64,000 nt of DNA from Diphasiastrum complanatum (Eukaryota > Streptophyta > Lycopodiopsida > Lycopodiales > Lycopodiaceae), in assembly GCA_029204225.1 (NCBI GenBank), contig CM055110.1, forward strand, positions 3,655,245 to 3,719,244, read 5' to 3'. The notes below the pieces were generated by a model that saw only the letters and a program-made list of their open reading frames with translations, did no database searches and had not been told where the DNA came from. Shown here in pieces: positions 23,780 through 33,424 of this stretch (position 1 is its first letter; each line of letters begins with the position of its first letter). The translations under genes were made by a program, and so were the position numbers.

Positions 23780-26700
23780 ATGGCTACAAATGGAGGCTAC
23801 ATGTTGGAAAGCAATGATAGGCTTACCTCCCTCAACTATTCTACTTGGAAAGTAAGGATGGAGTCTTTGCTTGAGATGAATGAGTTGATGGATATTGTTG
23901 TAGGTGTGGAGGAGAGACCTTTGGCACCTCAAGAACAATTGAGGTATGACAAGAGGGCAAAGAAAGCCCTTCACATGATCAAGATGAATGTGACAAATGA
24001 GCTTATCAAAGAGGTTGGTAAGTGCACATCATCTAGTGAAGCTTGGGAAGCCTTGAAGAAGGTTTATGAATCCAAGTCTACTTCTAGAGTGTTGACTTTA
24101 AGAAGGCAAATCTTTTCTTGTATGCAAAAGAAGAGTGAGAATGGACATGCTTTTGTTTTGAGAGTTAAAGCATTGAATGATGAGTTAGCATGCATTAATG
24201 ATGGCATAAATAATGAGGAGCTTGTTCAAGTGATTCTCAATGGCTTGTTGGATGATCATGCTAATCTTGTTCAAAGTTATGCTATCCAAAAATGTTTACC
24301 AAGTGTTGGAGACTTGCAAGAGGTCTTGTTGGCTGAAGAATTCAGGTTGCAAGCAAGAGTGGGAGCATCTTCTACATCTCAAGGAGGAGAAGAGGAGGCA
24401 ATGTTCTCTAAAGGCAAGTTCAAGGGCAAAGGTAAAAGCAATTGGTCTAAAGGGCAAGACCAAGGTGAGCACTCTACTTTTGGCAAAAAGAAGGATAGAT
24501 CTAAGCTAAAATGTTTCTATTGTGGAGTCAAAGGGCATTTTGCTAGTGATTGTTTTAAGAAAAAGAGGGATCAAGGGGAAAAGCAAACCAATCTAACTAT
24601 TGATGAGGGTGGGGATGAGCTTCTTTCAAATGATGCTTTTGTTATGTCATCTTGCTTGTTGGCTAATCATGGAGACATTGATCCTTGGTGGATTGATAGT
24701 GGAGCCACTTCTCATATGACATATCATAAAGAGTATTTTTCATCTTTAATGGCATTTGATGGTGATAGGAAGGTAATCTATACCGCAAATGATGGTGAGT
24801 GTGCAATCAAGGGGATTGGCACAATTCCTATTTCACTTTCTACAAATAGGAATATAGAATTGAAAGATGTTTTGCTCATTCCATCCATTACCAAGAACTT
24901 ACTTAGTGTAAGCCAAATGCTTGACAAAGGATTCAAAGTTGAGTTTGATGGTGATGCTTGCTTGATCAAAAAGGGGTGTAGTATCATTGCAAAAGGGAAA
25001 AGGCAAGGGAAATTGTTCAAGCTTGATGCATGTGTTGTTGCTAACCAAGTTGGATGCATGGCAAATGAACAAATGTCAATTCAAGAGGTATGGCATAAAA
25101 GGATGGGACATCTCAACTACAAGGCCTTGGAGGTAATAGCCAAAAAGGAGGTAGTAAGGGGACTTCCCAAGTCTCTTACTTGCTTGAATCATGTTTGTGA
25201 AGAATGTGCTTTGTCTAAATCACATAGATTGCCATATACTAGATCTATATCTAGATCTAAGATGCCTTTTTCTCTCTTGCATTCGGATATTCATGGTGTT
25301 ACTACAATTAGCAATGGAGGTGCTAAGATGTATGTAACTTTCATTGATGATTTTAGTAGATTTTGTTGGGTTTATCTACTAAAGAGCAAGGATGAGGTGT
25401 TTGATGTGTTTGTCAAGTTCAAAGTTGCTATTGAGACTCAATTTACAACCAAAATCAAATGCTTGAGGAGCGACAATGGTGGTGAATACATTTCTAACAA
25501 ATTCAAAGCCTTTTGCGATGAGCATGGGATCAAGAGGGAGTACACATGTCCAAGAACACCACAACAAAATGGAGTGGCCGAGAGGGAGAATAGAACCTTG
25601 TGTGAGAGTGCAAAGGCAATGAGATTGAATGCTAATCTTCCTAAACCTTTTTGGAGTGATGCTTTTTTGTGTGCAAATTTCCTATGCAATAGATGGCCAA
25701 GTGTTGTATTGGAAGGAAAAACCCCTTTTGAAGCTTTGTTTGGTACGAAGCCTAATGTCAAGTTTCTAAGAACTTTTGGATGCATTTGCTACTTCAACAT
25801 TACTCTTGATGATAGAACTAAGGAGGATCCATCTTCAAGAAAGGGCATTTTTGTTGGTTATAGTGAAGTAAGCAAAGCATATAGGATTTATGTTCCTTCA
25901 ATCAAGAAAGTGTTCACAAGTAGGGATGTCATTTTTGATGAAGGTAACATTCCAAAAGTTGTTTCAAGTGATGATGATGTTGTTGCAACTAATGTGCTTG
26001 ATGACAATGGAGTTGATGACACATTGGATGTGGATGTTGAAGAAGCCTCTTCAAGTCAAATTCCAAGGAGAACTCCAAGGCATAAAGTGAAACCCTCAAG
26101 GCTCACTTATGATGGCAAAGGTAAGCAAGTGGTGGATGGATCCAACTATGCTTTCCTAACTTCTTTTGATGTACCTTCATGTGTAGATGAAGCAAGGCAA
26201 GAAGAGGAATGGATCCAAGCAATGGATCTTGAGTTTGAAGCACTTATGAAGAACAACACATGGAGATTGGTGGAGCTTCCAAAGGGCAAAAGTGCAATTG
26301 GATGCAAATGGATCTTCAAGGTAAAGACAAATCAAGATGGATCTATCAACAAGTTGAAGGCAAGGTTGGTGGCTAAAGGTTATGCTCAAGAGCATGGCAT
26401 TGACTATGAGGAAACCTTTGCACCCGTGGCAAAGATGGTGAGCATAAGAGTAATCATTTCCCTTGCAACTCTTTATGGATGGGATCTTTGGCAATTAGAC
26501 ATTTCTAATGCTTTCTTGAATGGTGATCTTGAAGAGGAAGTCTACATGGAGCAACCCGAGAGCTATGTTTCTCATAGCAAGCCTAATCATGTGTGTTTTC
26601 TACAAAAAAGTTTGTATGGTCTTAAGCAAGCACCAAGGAGTTGGTATGCTAGGCTTAACTCTTTTCTACTTTCTCAAAACTTCACTATGAGTGAGTATGA

Positions 26701-27730
26701 TCATTCACTTTACTTTAGAATTAGTGCTAATGATGTTACAATCCTTCTAATTTATGTGGATGACATTATTTTAAGTGGAGGGAACAAGGAAGATATAGAA
26801 GATATCAAGAAAGCACTAAAAAAGGAATTTGAAGTGCATGATCTTGGTCTTTTGAGCTATATCTTAGGAATAGAAGTAATTAGAACTTCTCAAATCACTT
26901 TTATTTCACAAGAGAAGTATGCTATTTCTATTCTCAATAGATTTCATATGGTAGATGCAAATCCTATTGATACACCTATGGAATCACATGTAAAGCTAAC
27001 TATAAGAGGTAATGAAAGATCCTTCGAGGACATTACTCTCTATAGGAAGCTAATAGGTTCTCTTATATATCTAACCATCACAAGACCTGATTTATCTTAT
27101 TGTGTTGGTAGATTAAGCCAATTCATGCAAGATCCTAGCATAGAACATTGGAAACTAGGAAAGAGGATCTTGAGATACATCTCGGGAACAAAAGATTTTG
27201 GCATTGTTTATAGAGGCTCATCACCTAACTTATTTGGTTTTTCAGATTCAGATTTTGCAGGAGACCTTATGGATAGAAAATCCATAAATGCACATGCTAT
27301 TTTCATAGGTGATGGAGCTATCTCATGGATGTCGAAGAAACAAGCAACTATATCACTTTCTTCTAGTGAGGCCGAGTACAAAGCTTTGACATCATGCACA
27401 AAGGAGATGGTGTGGATCAAGAGGATGATTATGGAGCTTCATTTGCTGGATTTTTCAGAGAGTCCAATCATCTTTTGTGACAACCTTTCAGCCCAAAGTC
27501 TAGCAAGCAATCCGGTTTTCCATGCAAGGAGCAAACATATCGAGGTGGCTTACCATTTTGTGAGAGAACAAGTGTTGGCAAAAGAGATCAAGCTTGAACA
27601 TGTCCCATCAAAGGAATGTGTGGCTGATATCTTTACCAAAGCATTGGGAAAGGACTTATTTTTCAAGCATAGAACAAGTCTTGGTGTACTTTCTAAATCT
27701 ATGCTAAAACTAGTTGAAGAGGGAGTGTGA
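23780..27730 (+). CDS. Ty1/copia gag-pol polyprotein, 1,316 aa, intact
   Basis: One uninterrupted frame encodes all retrotransposition functions. Gag (about 1-240) has the copia signature NYSTWKVRMESLL. The CCHC zinc knuckle CFYCGVKGHFASDC is at 245-258. The aspartic protease site DSGATSHM has its catalytic Asp at 306. Integrase has an HHCC finger near 439-476 and catalytic D503, D565 and E601 (D-35-E spacing). RT has YVDD at 992-995, and RNase H lies from about 1155 to 1290. The start ATG is the first in frame with the conserved gag N-terminus. The stop TGA overlaps the 3' LTR and the polypurine tract encodes the last residues VEEG. Proteins would form cytoplasmic virus-like particles; integrase acts in the nucleus. 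Confidence 0.97.
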   Translation: MATNGGYMLESNDRLTSLNYSTWKVRMESLLEMNELMDIVVGVEERPLAPQEQLRYDKRAKKALHMIKMNVTNELIKEVGKCTSSSEAWEALKKVYESKSTSRVLTLRRQIFSCMQKKSENGHAFVLRVKALNDELACINDGINNEELVQVILNGLLDDHANLVQSYAIQKCLPSVGDLQEVLLAEEFRLQARVGASSTSQGGEEEAMFSKGKFKGKGKSNWSKGQDQGEHSTFGKKKDRSKLKCFYCGVKGHFASDCFKKKRDQGEKQTNLTIDEGGDELLSNDAFVMSSCLLANHGDIDPWWIDSGATSHMTYHKEYFSSLMAFDGDRKVIYTANDGECAIKGIGTIPISLSTNRNIELKDVLLIPSITKNLLSVSQMLDKGFKVEFDGDACLIKKGCSIIAKGKRQGKLFKLDACVVANQVGCMANEQMSIQEVWHKRMGHLNYKALEVIAKKEVVRGLPKSLTCLNHVCEECALSKSHRLPYTRSISRSKMPFSLLHSDIHGVTTISNGGAKMYVTFIDDFSRFCWVYLLKSKDEVFDVFVKFKVAIETQFTTKIKCLRSDNGGEYISNKFKAFCDEHGIKREYTCPRTPQQNGVAERENRTLCESAKAMRLNANLPKPFWSDAFLCANFLCNRWPSVVLEGKTPFEALFGTKPNVKFLRTFGCICYFNITLDDRTKEDPSSRKGIFVGYSEVSKAYRIYVPSIKKVFTSRDVIFDEGNIPKVVSSDDDVVATNVLDDNGVDDTLDVDVEEASSSQIPRRTPRHKVKPSRLTYDGKGKQVVDGSNYAFLTSFDVPSCVDEARQEEEWIQAMDLEFEALMKNNTWRLVELPKGKSAIGCKWIFKVKTNQDGSINKLKARLVAKGYAQEHGIDYEETFAPVAKMVSIRVIISLATLYGWDLWQLDISNAFLNGDLEEEVYMEQPESYVSHSKPNHVCFLQKSLYGLKQAPRSWYARLNSFLLSQNFTMSEYDHSLYFRISANDVTILLIYVDDIILSGGNKEDIEDIKKALKKEFEVHDLGLLSYILGIEVIRTSQITFISQEKYAISILNRFHMVDANPIDTPMESHVKLTIRGNERSFEDITLYRKLIGSLIYLTITRPDLSYCVGRLSQFMQDPSIEHWKLGKRILRYISGTKDFGIVYRGSSPNLFGFSDSDFAGDLMDRKSINAHAIFIGDGAISWMSKKQATISLSSSEAEYKALTSCTKEMVWIKRMIMELHLLDFSESPIIFCDNLSAQSLASNPVFHARSKHIEVAYHFVREQVLAKEIKLEHVPSKECVADIFTKALGKDLFFKHRTSLGVLSKSMLKLVEEGV
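27716..27725 (+). other. Polypurine tract of element D, inside the coding frame
   Basis: GAAGAGGGAG directly before the 3' LTR primes plus-strand DNA synthesis in this type of element. Here it also encodes the last residues of the polyprotein. Confidence 0.85.
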
Positions 27731-28378
27731 AAAATTGTCAACTAGTAGTATTTTCCTAACTTGAGATTTTGTAGGCCTATGGCCAAATAAAAGTTAGAGA
27801 TAGGTTCATACATGTATGTAGAGGCCCAAAGTATGTGTACACTACTTTTGAGGTCACATTAATTAGAGGAGGTCGAGTGTGGAGCTCTTCTATTGGCTCA
27901 TAATTTGGTGCATTCCTATTTGACCAAATTTCTAGGTATATGGGTGAATCCTATTGGACCCCAATTTTAGCCTATCATAAGACAAGTGGCCAAGAGGCAC
28001 TATGGCTGTTATAAATAGCCATCTCCACGAGTATGTACACATCTCATTTTCATTCTATTGAATGAATGTTATGCTCTTTGAAGGTCCATCTTCTTCTCTC
28101 TCACTTTTTTGTTCATATCTTGCATTCTAGCCACTAGAATTGTGATTTCTTTGTTGCTATGGCTTCACACGTGTGAAATGCAGGTTGTAGGCTCTGAAGT
28201 ACGGACAGGGACAGCAAGTTTCTGTTTGTGGAAGCTTATGATCAGATTTTGATGTTTAGTTGATGTTTAGTATGCTTAACATCACAATTTCTATCATTTT
28301 TTCAATCTAGATGTGCATAACTTCCATGGCCAAGATCTTTATGAAACTTTAGCTTCTTTTGGATCTGAGTTTTTCACA
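27726..28378 (+). mobile_element. Element D 3' LTR
   Basis: 653 bp, same length and ends as the 5' LTR, with palindrome at 28166-28175. The polyprotein stop codon is at bases 3-5 of this LTR. Confidence 0.95.
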
Positions 28379-28596
28379 TTTGTAACATTCATTTTAATGA
28401 TATGAAGAGCCCTTTTGGCCTTCTTATCAAACCTTTGTTGCTCTTGAAGTGTGAGAGGTCTCTCTTCAATTTCTGCAACTATGTCCATGAGTTCATTCAA
28501 CTCAAGTAAGGACTCCATCCTCACTTTCCAAGTAGAGTAGTTTGATGAACTCAACCTTTCACTAGACTCTAGCATGATCCCACCATTGGAAGCCAT
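28379..28596 (-). pseudogene. Element C gag N-terminus, separated from its polyprotein by D
   Basis: Starts MASNGGIMLESSERLSSSNYSTWK and runs to IIKMNVTN, where it meets the D target duplication. The downstream residues after that junction are nonsense read into D. The frame resumes at 22,512 on the other side of D. Confidence 0.92.
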
Positions 28597-29756
28597 GATT
28601 CTAATGTTTCTTCAACTTTTAGGTTTTGTCCTAAAGCACTTAGCACTCACTTTTCTCTCAACAAATGATAGATAAAGAGATCTATGAAGATTTAGGACCC
28701 TAAAACACTTCTATCTTGAACCTAGATGGTTTCCAAGCATAGAAAGGAAGATTGAAACACATGCAACACTTTGCACACACTAAGAATGGATTACAAAATC
28801 AAACCAACCTGAACACACTCTTGCTTAAGCTCTCAAACTTTCCAGCAAGTGACCAAATCAAGTTATGGTGTGAAGAGTTACTTGCATTCTTAGAAAATAC
28901 CCAAAACTAGGATGCCAAGATTACCTAGTAATGAACAAACTTGATCAACATATGATCAACACACTAAGATATTGATTCAACCTGTAAAACCACATGTAAA
29001 CCACACTTCTAAAAGTTTATAAACTCCAGCAAGTGATAAATACAAGATTTAGAGGTGAATGAATGAGCACACTTAGTGAATCACAAGACTAGCTTCACTA
29101 TCTTGTCAAATCTTGGTGTTTAGATGTAGATCTAAGATCACTTCACATGAGAATGTTCCTCAACCTGTTAAGAACCTAAAAACACACTTGCATAATGGTT
29201 AACACCTTCCAGCAAATGCTCCAATCAAATTACATAAGGAGAGTTACTTACATGCTCAACAAAGTACACCAAAAATTATGCCAAAATTGATGACAATCTT
29301 TACAATATGCTCTTCACAATGGAGCTTACAATATGTTCACCCAAAAAAGGGGATCTTTCATCCAAATGGGAGCTTTGCTCAGCCTTTAGGAGAATTACAA
29401 CTCACTCAAAAGAGCATTTGTCATCCACTTAAGGAGAAGTTTCATCCACTTAAGGAGAGTGTTCATCCAAGAATGGAGATTGTCAACAATAGGATTGAAA
29501 AGAACATTGTTAGTATTGAATATGCACAAGCCTCACAATCACAAATGATTAGGTGTTATGATCTGATCCAAAATAGTTTCTTTTCAGCCTCTGATCTTCA
29601 ATAGACCTGAAATATGCTTTTGATCCACAAGCTCAACTCACAAAACAAAGGTTAGTAAGATTTGATCAACAAAGTAATGCAAAATCATGCTAGAACTTGA
29701 TCAAACATTCAAATATCACCAAAAATGGAATACTTACTGTAAATAGAAGCCAACCA
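28597..29756 (-). other. Element C leader with degenerate 178-bp and 21-24-bp tandem repeats
   Basis: This leader is about twice the length of D's. Three imperfect copies of a roughly 175-182 bp unit start near 28,804, 28,978 and 29,161. Each opens with CAACCTG, then ACACACTT or a similar word, then (T)CCAGCAA(G/A)TG and a GAGTTACTT(G/A)CAT-type segment in two of them. At about 29,390-29,480 is a short array of CATCCACTTAAGGAGA-like units. No conserved coding frame was found; the open + frame at 29,278-29,604 is a by-product of the short repeats. Confidence 0.6.
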
Positions 29757-29768
29757 GCTCTGATACCA
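29757..29768 (-). other. Primer-binding site of element C
   Basis: GCTCTGATACCA on +, i.e. TGGTATCAGAGC on the element's strand, next to the end of its 5' LTR (initiator-Met type). Confidence 0.92.
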
Positions 29769-30013
29769 TGTAAAAAATACAGATCCTAAGTGGATCTAAA
29801 CTCCAAGATCATTGGCTTGAATGCTTGCACTCCAAACTACATAAGCTAGGAATTGGCAACACATTCTATGCTACCTAGAATGCAAAGAACTTGATCAAAA
29901 AGCATTTATCACAAATGGAAACTTCCATAAACATCAAGTGCGGCCCAAAATAGCATTATACAGTCTATAATACATCAGCCTACCACTTTTGGAAAGCACC
30001 TAAGATCATACAC
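29769..30013 (-). mobile_element. Element C 5' LTR, truncated to 245 bp
   Basis: Identical to the left end of the C 3' LTR except for one base (A at 29772, G at 18130). It stops after GATCATACAC, where it joins gypsy RT sequence of element H. The missing 410 bp include its promoter. Confidence 0.92.
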
Positions 30014-32142
30014 CTTTTCTCAGCAGATGGGCGATACCTTAGAAGTTTACTTGGATGATTTAAGAGCACATTTCCAAGAAATACACCATCTGTCTGTGCT
30101 CAGAAAAAAATTTATCCAATGTCAACGCTTTGACATCTCTCTTAATCCTGAAAAATGCCAGATTTGAGTAACCCATGGTATTGTGTTAGGACATATTATC
30201 TCACGAAATGGCATTGCCACTGACCCTGAAAAGATCCTTATCATTAAAAATCTATCAGAGCCGCGTATGATACGTGAAGTTTACTCCTTCCTTGGCCACG
30301 CCAACTACTATCGGTTCTTTATTTTCGATTTTGCGAACAAAGCATGCTTAATCTACGAAGTAGTTGTAGTTCCCAAATGGACGGATGAACAATGTATCAT
30401 CTTTAATCAACTCAAAGAAGCTCTTACCAATGCAACCATCCTCCAGGCTCCTGATTATTCTAAAGAATTCCATGTGCATACCAATGCATCCAAGTATGCC
30501 ATTGGAGCAGTACTCACCCAATCGGGAGAATTCAAAAAGGACTACACAATCTGTTTTTTTAGTTGACAATTGGTACCTATTGAAGTCAATTATACCACTA
30601 CTGAACGTGAAGCCTTGGAAATGGTATATGCGGTTCAGAAGTTTCGCCATTATTTTCTAGGAAAAGTCCTTGCGTTCTTCACTGATCATCAAGCATTGTT
30701 GTATCTCATCAACAAGACCTGCACCACAGGCCGTATTACTAGATGGATCCTATTACTGCAAGAATTTGAGTTTAGGATCATGGTTCATAAGGGAGTTCAA
30801 CATTTTCTAGTAGACCATCTATCCCGAATCTCTAACCTTCCTACCCCTGATCAAGACGTCAATGATGATTTATCAGATGCAATCATTTTTCAAGTTGACT
30901 CTACACCTGCATGGGCTAAGGAGATTATATAATATTCAACTTCAAGACAGATGGATCCTTCCTTCTCTAAACCTGAATAACGTGTGTTGGTCCTCAAAAC
31001 TAAACCTTATACGTTAATTGTAGGACAACTCTACAAGCAAGGGTTAAATGGAATTATCCGACGATGTCTTACTAAAGGAGAAATACCCTCTGTAATTTCT
31101 CTCACTCATGAAGGTATTGGTGCCGGTCATTTCTCTTCTGAAACAACTGCTAAAAAAATCCTCTTGGCCGATTTTTGGTGGCCAACACTCTTCAAGGATA
31201 TGCACAATTACACTAAGGCTTGTGATGTCAGCCAACGCACAAAACGCTTTCAAAAAACAGACTACATGCCTTTACACTCTGTAACCACTGATCAAGCTTT
31301 CCAGAAATGGAGAATTGATTATGTCGGACCTATTAGTCCTTCTGCTCGACACACACAATCTCGTTACATCATAGTAGCTACAGAGTATTGCACCAAATGG
31401 GCTGAAGCAAGAGCTGTTCGCAATGCTGACACTCGTTCTACCGCCAAATTTCTCTATGAAATGGTTATAGTTCGATTCGGATGTCCTCTAGAGCTTATCA
31501 GTGATAGGGTTACACATTTCTTTAACTCTGTCGTAGCAGATCTTCTTTCCAAATTTTTTGTGGTACATCGCAAAAGTTCCCCATACTATCTACGCTGCAA
31601 TGGCCAAGCAGAATCCACCAATAAAATCCTATGTGGAATTTTCACCAAAACCGTCGAATTCAGCCGATCTAATTGGGAACTCAACTCCATGCTGCTCTCT
31701 AGGCTTATCGCACCACCCCGAAGCGAGCTACAGGCTTAACCCCTTTCCAGCTCACATATGGCCAAGAAGCTGTTATGCTTGTGGAATTCCATATCCCCTC
31801 CCTTCGAGTAGCCTATAACCTTGAGCTTGATACTCATCAGAATCTAGCAAACAAGTTATTCTATTTGGAGCAACTCTGTGAGAACGAAGGATCAGCATCC
31901 ATGCTCAACAAGTCCACAAACGATGACAAAAAGCATGGCATGATCGGTCATTGAAACTTAGAGATTTCCAAGTTGGAGATAAGGTCCTGCTATACCATGC
32001 CAAAGCCTTCAAAGGCAAATTGAAATTTTCTAGCCAAGGACCTTACGTCATTAAAAAAATCTTTGTCTCTGGATATGTACAACTCCAAACCCTTCAAGGC
32101 GATATCCTCGACACTGTGGTCAATGTGAACCGACTGAGATAG
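30014..32142 (+). pseudogene. Element H pol: RT end, RNase H, integrase
   Basis: RT motif YLDDL and downstream SLNPEKCQI, then GHIISRNGIATDPEK and the thumb are followed by RNase H (NASKYAIGAVLTQ, TTEREALEMVYAVQKFRHYFLG, TDHQALLYL). Integrase has a zinc-domain remnant (CDVSQRTKR, one Cys replaced by Ser) and core WRIDYVGP, LISDRVTHF (usual Gly is Val) and GQAESTNK (Glu present). The C-terminal GPY/F-like domain is GQGPYVIKKIF..GYVQLQTLQG. Stops or shifts occur near 30,165, 30,565, 30,930, 31,690 and 31,950. Dead copy. Confidence 0.88.
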
Positions 32143-32614
32143 TACAATGAACCTTGTTTTTATCTTGATATGTATTAGTTGTTTTCTTTCCTACTGTTTT
32201 TCTTTCTTTTTTGTCTGCATGCCATTGCAGCAACATTTTTGTTGTGCTTTCTTGTTCAAGCTGGTATACCAACAGTTTTCTCTGAGAAAACCACAAGAGT
32301 CATTAGTTTCAGAAGATATTTTTTTCACAACATCTCAGATAGAATTCGCCTGACCCCTTTTTGACAGTGCACGATTCATTTTTGGCCTCCGTGAATTCTG
32401 TCTTAGAGACAAAATTTTTTAAAAATAGAAAAAAATTGTTTTTCTCATCAAATATCCACTATCAGAATTCGCAAACAATTTGCTAGAGTTCAAATTGAGC
32501 CTCACGATTTCTTTGTTATCTCTACGAATTATGATCAGACACATTTTTGCACTGTCAGACATTTTTTCTCTTTTGGCATAAAAAAATCACTTACAAGAAT
32601 TTGCGGGCTCTCAA
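32143..32614 (+). other. Element H post-integrase non-coding spacer, left part
   Basis: AT-rich spacer between the integrase stop and the B insertion. The words GAATTCGC, GAATTTGCG and TACGAATT recur several times, and similar words follow B on the right (AAATTTGCGACC, GCGAATTCC). No coding frame recognised. Confidence 0.6.
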
Positions 32615-33407
32615 TGACAAAATTTCCAGAATTCACACGTGTGGGGGATGTCCACAAGAGTGACTGATCTTAATTAAGCTTTGTGATTGGCACTATAACC
32701 TGATTCTAGATTGATCAACAAAATCTAGTTCAGAAGAAATGGCTAATCCACAATCTAGCATGCTAATCAACAGAATATAATATCAATGATCAAAGAATGA
32801 AAAAATATAAGATTTCAATGTATGAGCATTAGCCTCAACACGTGTTAGAGAGAGAGAGAGAGCTAGAGGGATAACAAGCAATATTTGTTTAGATCCAAAA
32901 TGACATGAGATAGCTACAAAACTTTGGTTCTTCATTATCAATTATGTGGAGAGCTACACATATTTATGGAGATTGAGGCAGCTCGAGGTAGAGCCATATC
33001 TATCCATTCCAAAATGACATCTAAAGTGACATCTAGAGTCTATGTGACATTTGTCACTTGTCATGCATGAAATTCTACCAACTTTTTACAAGTGTACTAG
33101 TTCTAACTAGAAATGTCCAAATCATCATGCATGTGTCCAATAAACTTTCATGCCTTGCATTTCACTATGGATCACTTACAATTAATGCATGTGAGTTGCC
33201 ACGAGTTTCTACAAGCATAATCATGCTAATTCTATGTCTACAAAATATATGCAAGTTGCATTTATCAAACTAGACAATACATAACCATGTAGCTCGAGTT
33301 CTATGTAAGCCAAACTTGGCATTTTGCATTAATGAGCTACATGCTTGCATGGTACAACATTTGTAGCAAGCCAAGAAATCAATATGGATTGTTTTTCAAT
33401 TTTAACA
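32615..33407 (-). mobile_element. Element B 3' LTR, 793 bp
   Basis: TGACAAAATT at the left and TTTTAACA at the right. CACACGTGTG is at 32634-32643, only 19 bases from the LTR end. It carries an additional ~107 bp with a short (GA)n run (about 32,850) that element A lacks. The polypurine tract AGGAGGAG lies immediately on the pol side (33408-33415). Confidence 0.88.
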
Positions 33408-33424
33408 CTCCTCCTAAAAATGAT

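Larger units (their letters stand above)
22518..28378 (+). mobile_element. Copia element D, full length, 5,861 bp, probably autonomous
   Basis: The parts are two 653-bp LTRs (22518-23170 and 27726-28378) with 9-bp terminal inverted repeats TGTGAAAAA/TTTTTCACA, TTTGT target duplications, primer site at 23171, a single 1,316-residue polyprotein, and polypurine tract 27716-27725. I see only two differences between the LTRs (C/T at offset 283, A/T at offset 628), meaning about 0.3% divergence and a very recent insertion. It lies in antisense to gag of element C. Nothing needed for retrotransposition appears missing. Confidence 0.96.
18127..30013 (-). mobile_element. Copia element C, complete internal region, 5' LTR truncated, interrupted by D
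   Basis: Minus orientation. It comprises 3' LTR 18127-18781, pol-gag 18777-22517 plus 28379-28596, leader 28,597-29,756, primer site 29757-29768 and a 245-bp piece of the 5' LTR (29769-30013). It sits in element E. Element D lies inside its gag. Removing D and one copy of the 5-bp duplication gives a frame of exactly 1,318 codons including the stop, against 1,317 in D, so C was intact when D arrived. The overlapping LTR parts differ at one of about 245 positions, so C is also recent. Confidence 0.9.

Noticed and set aside
29278-29604. 108-residue plus-strand frame in the leader of C
   Set aside because: Its repeats (CHPLKE, FHPLKE) reflect short DNA tandem units; no homologue recognised and it is antisense to the element.
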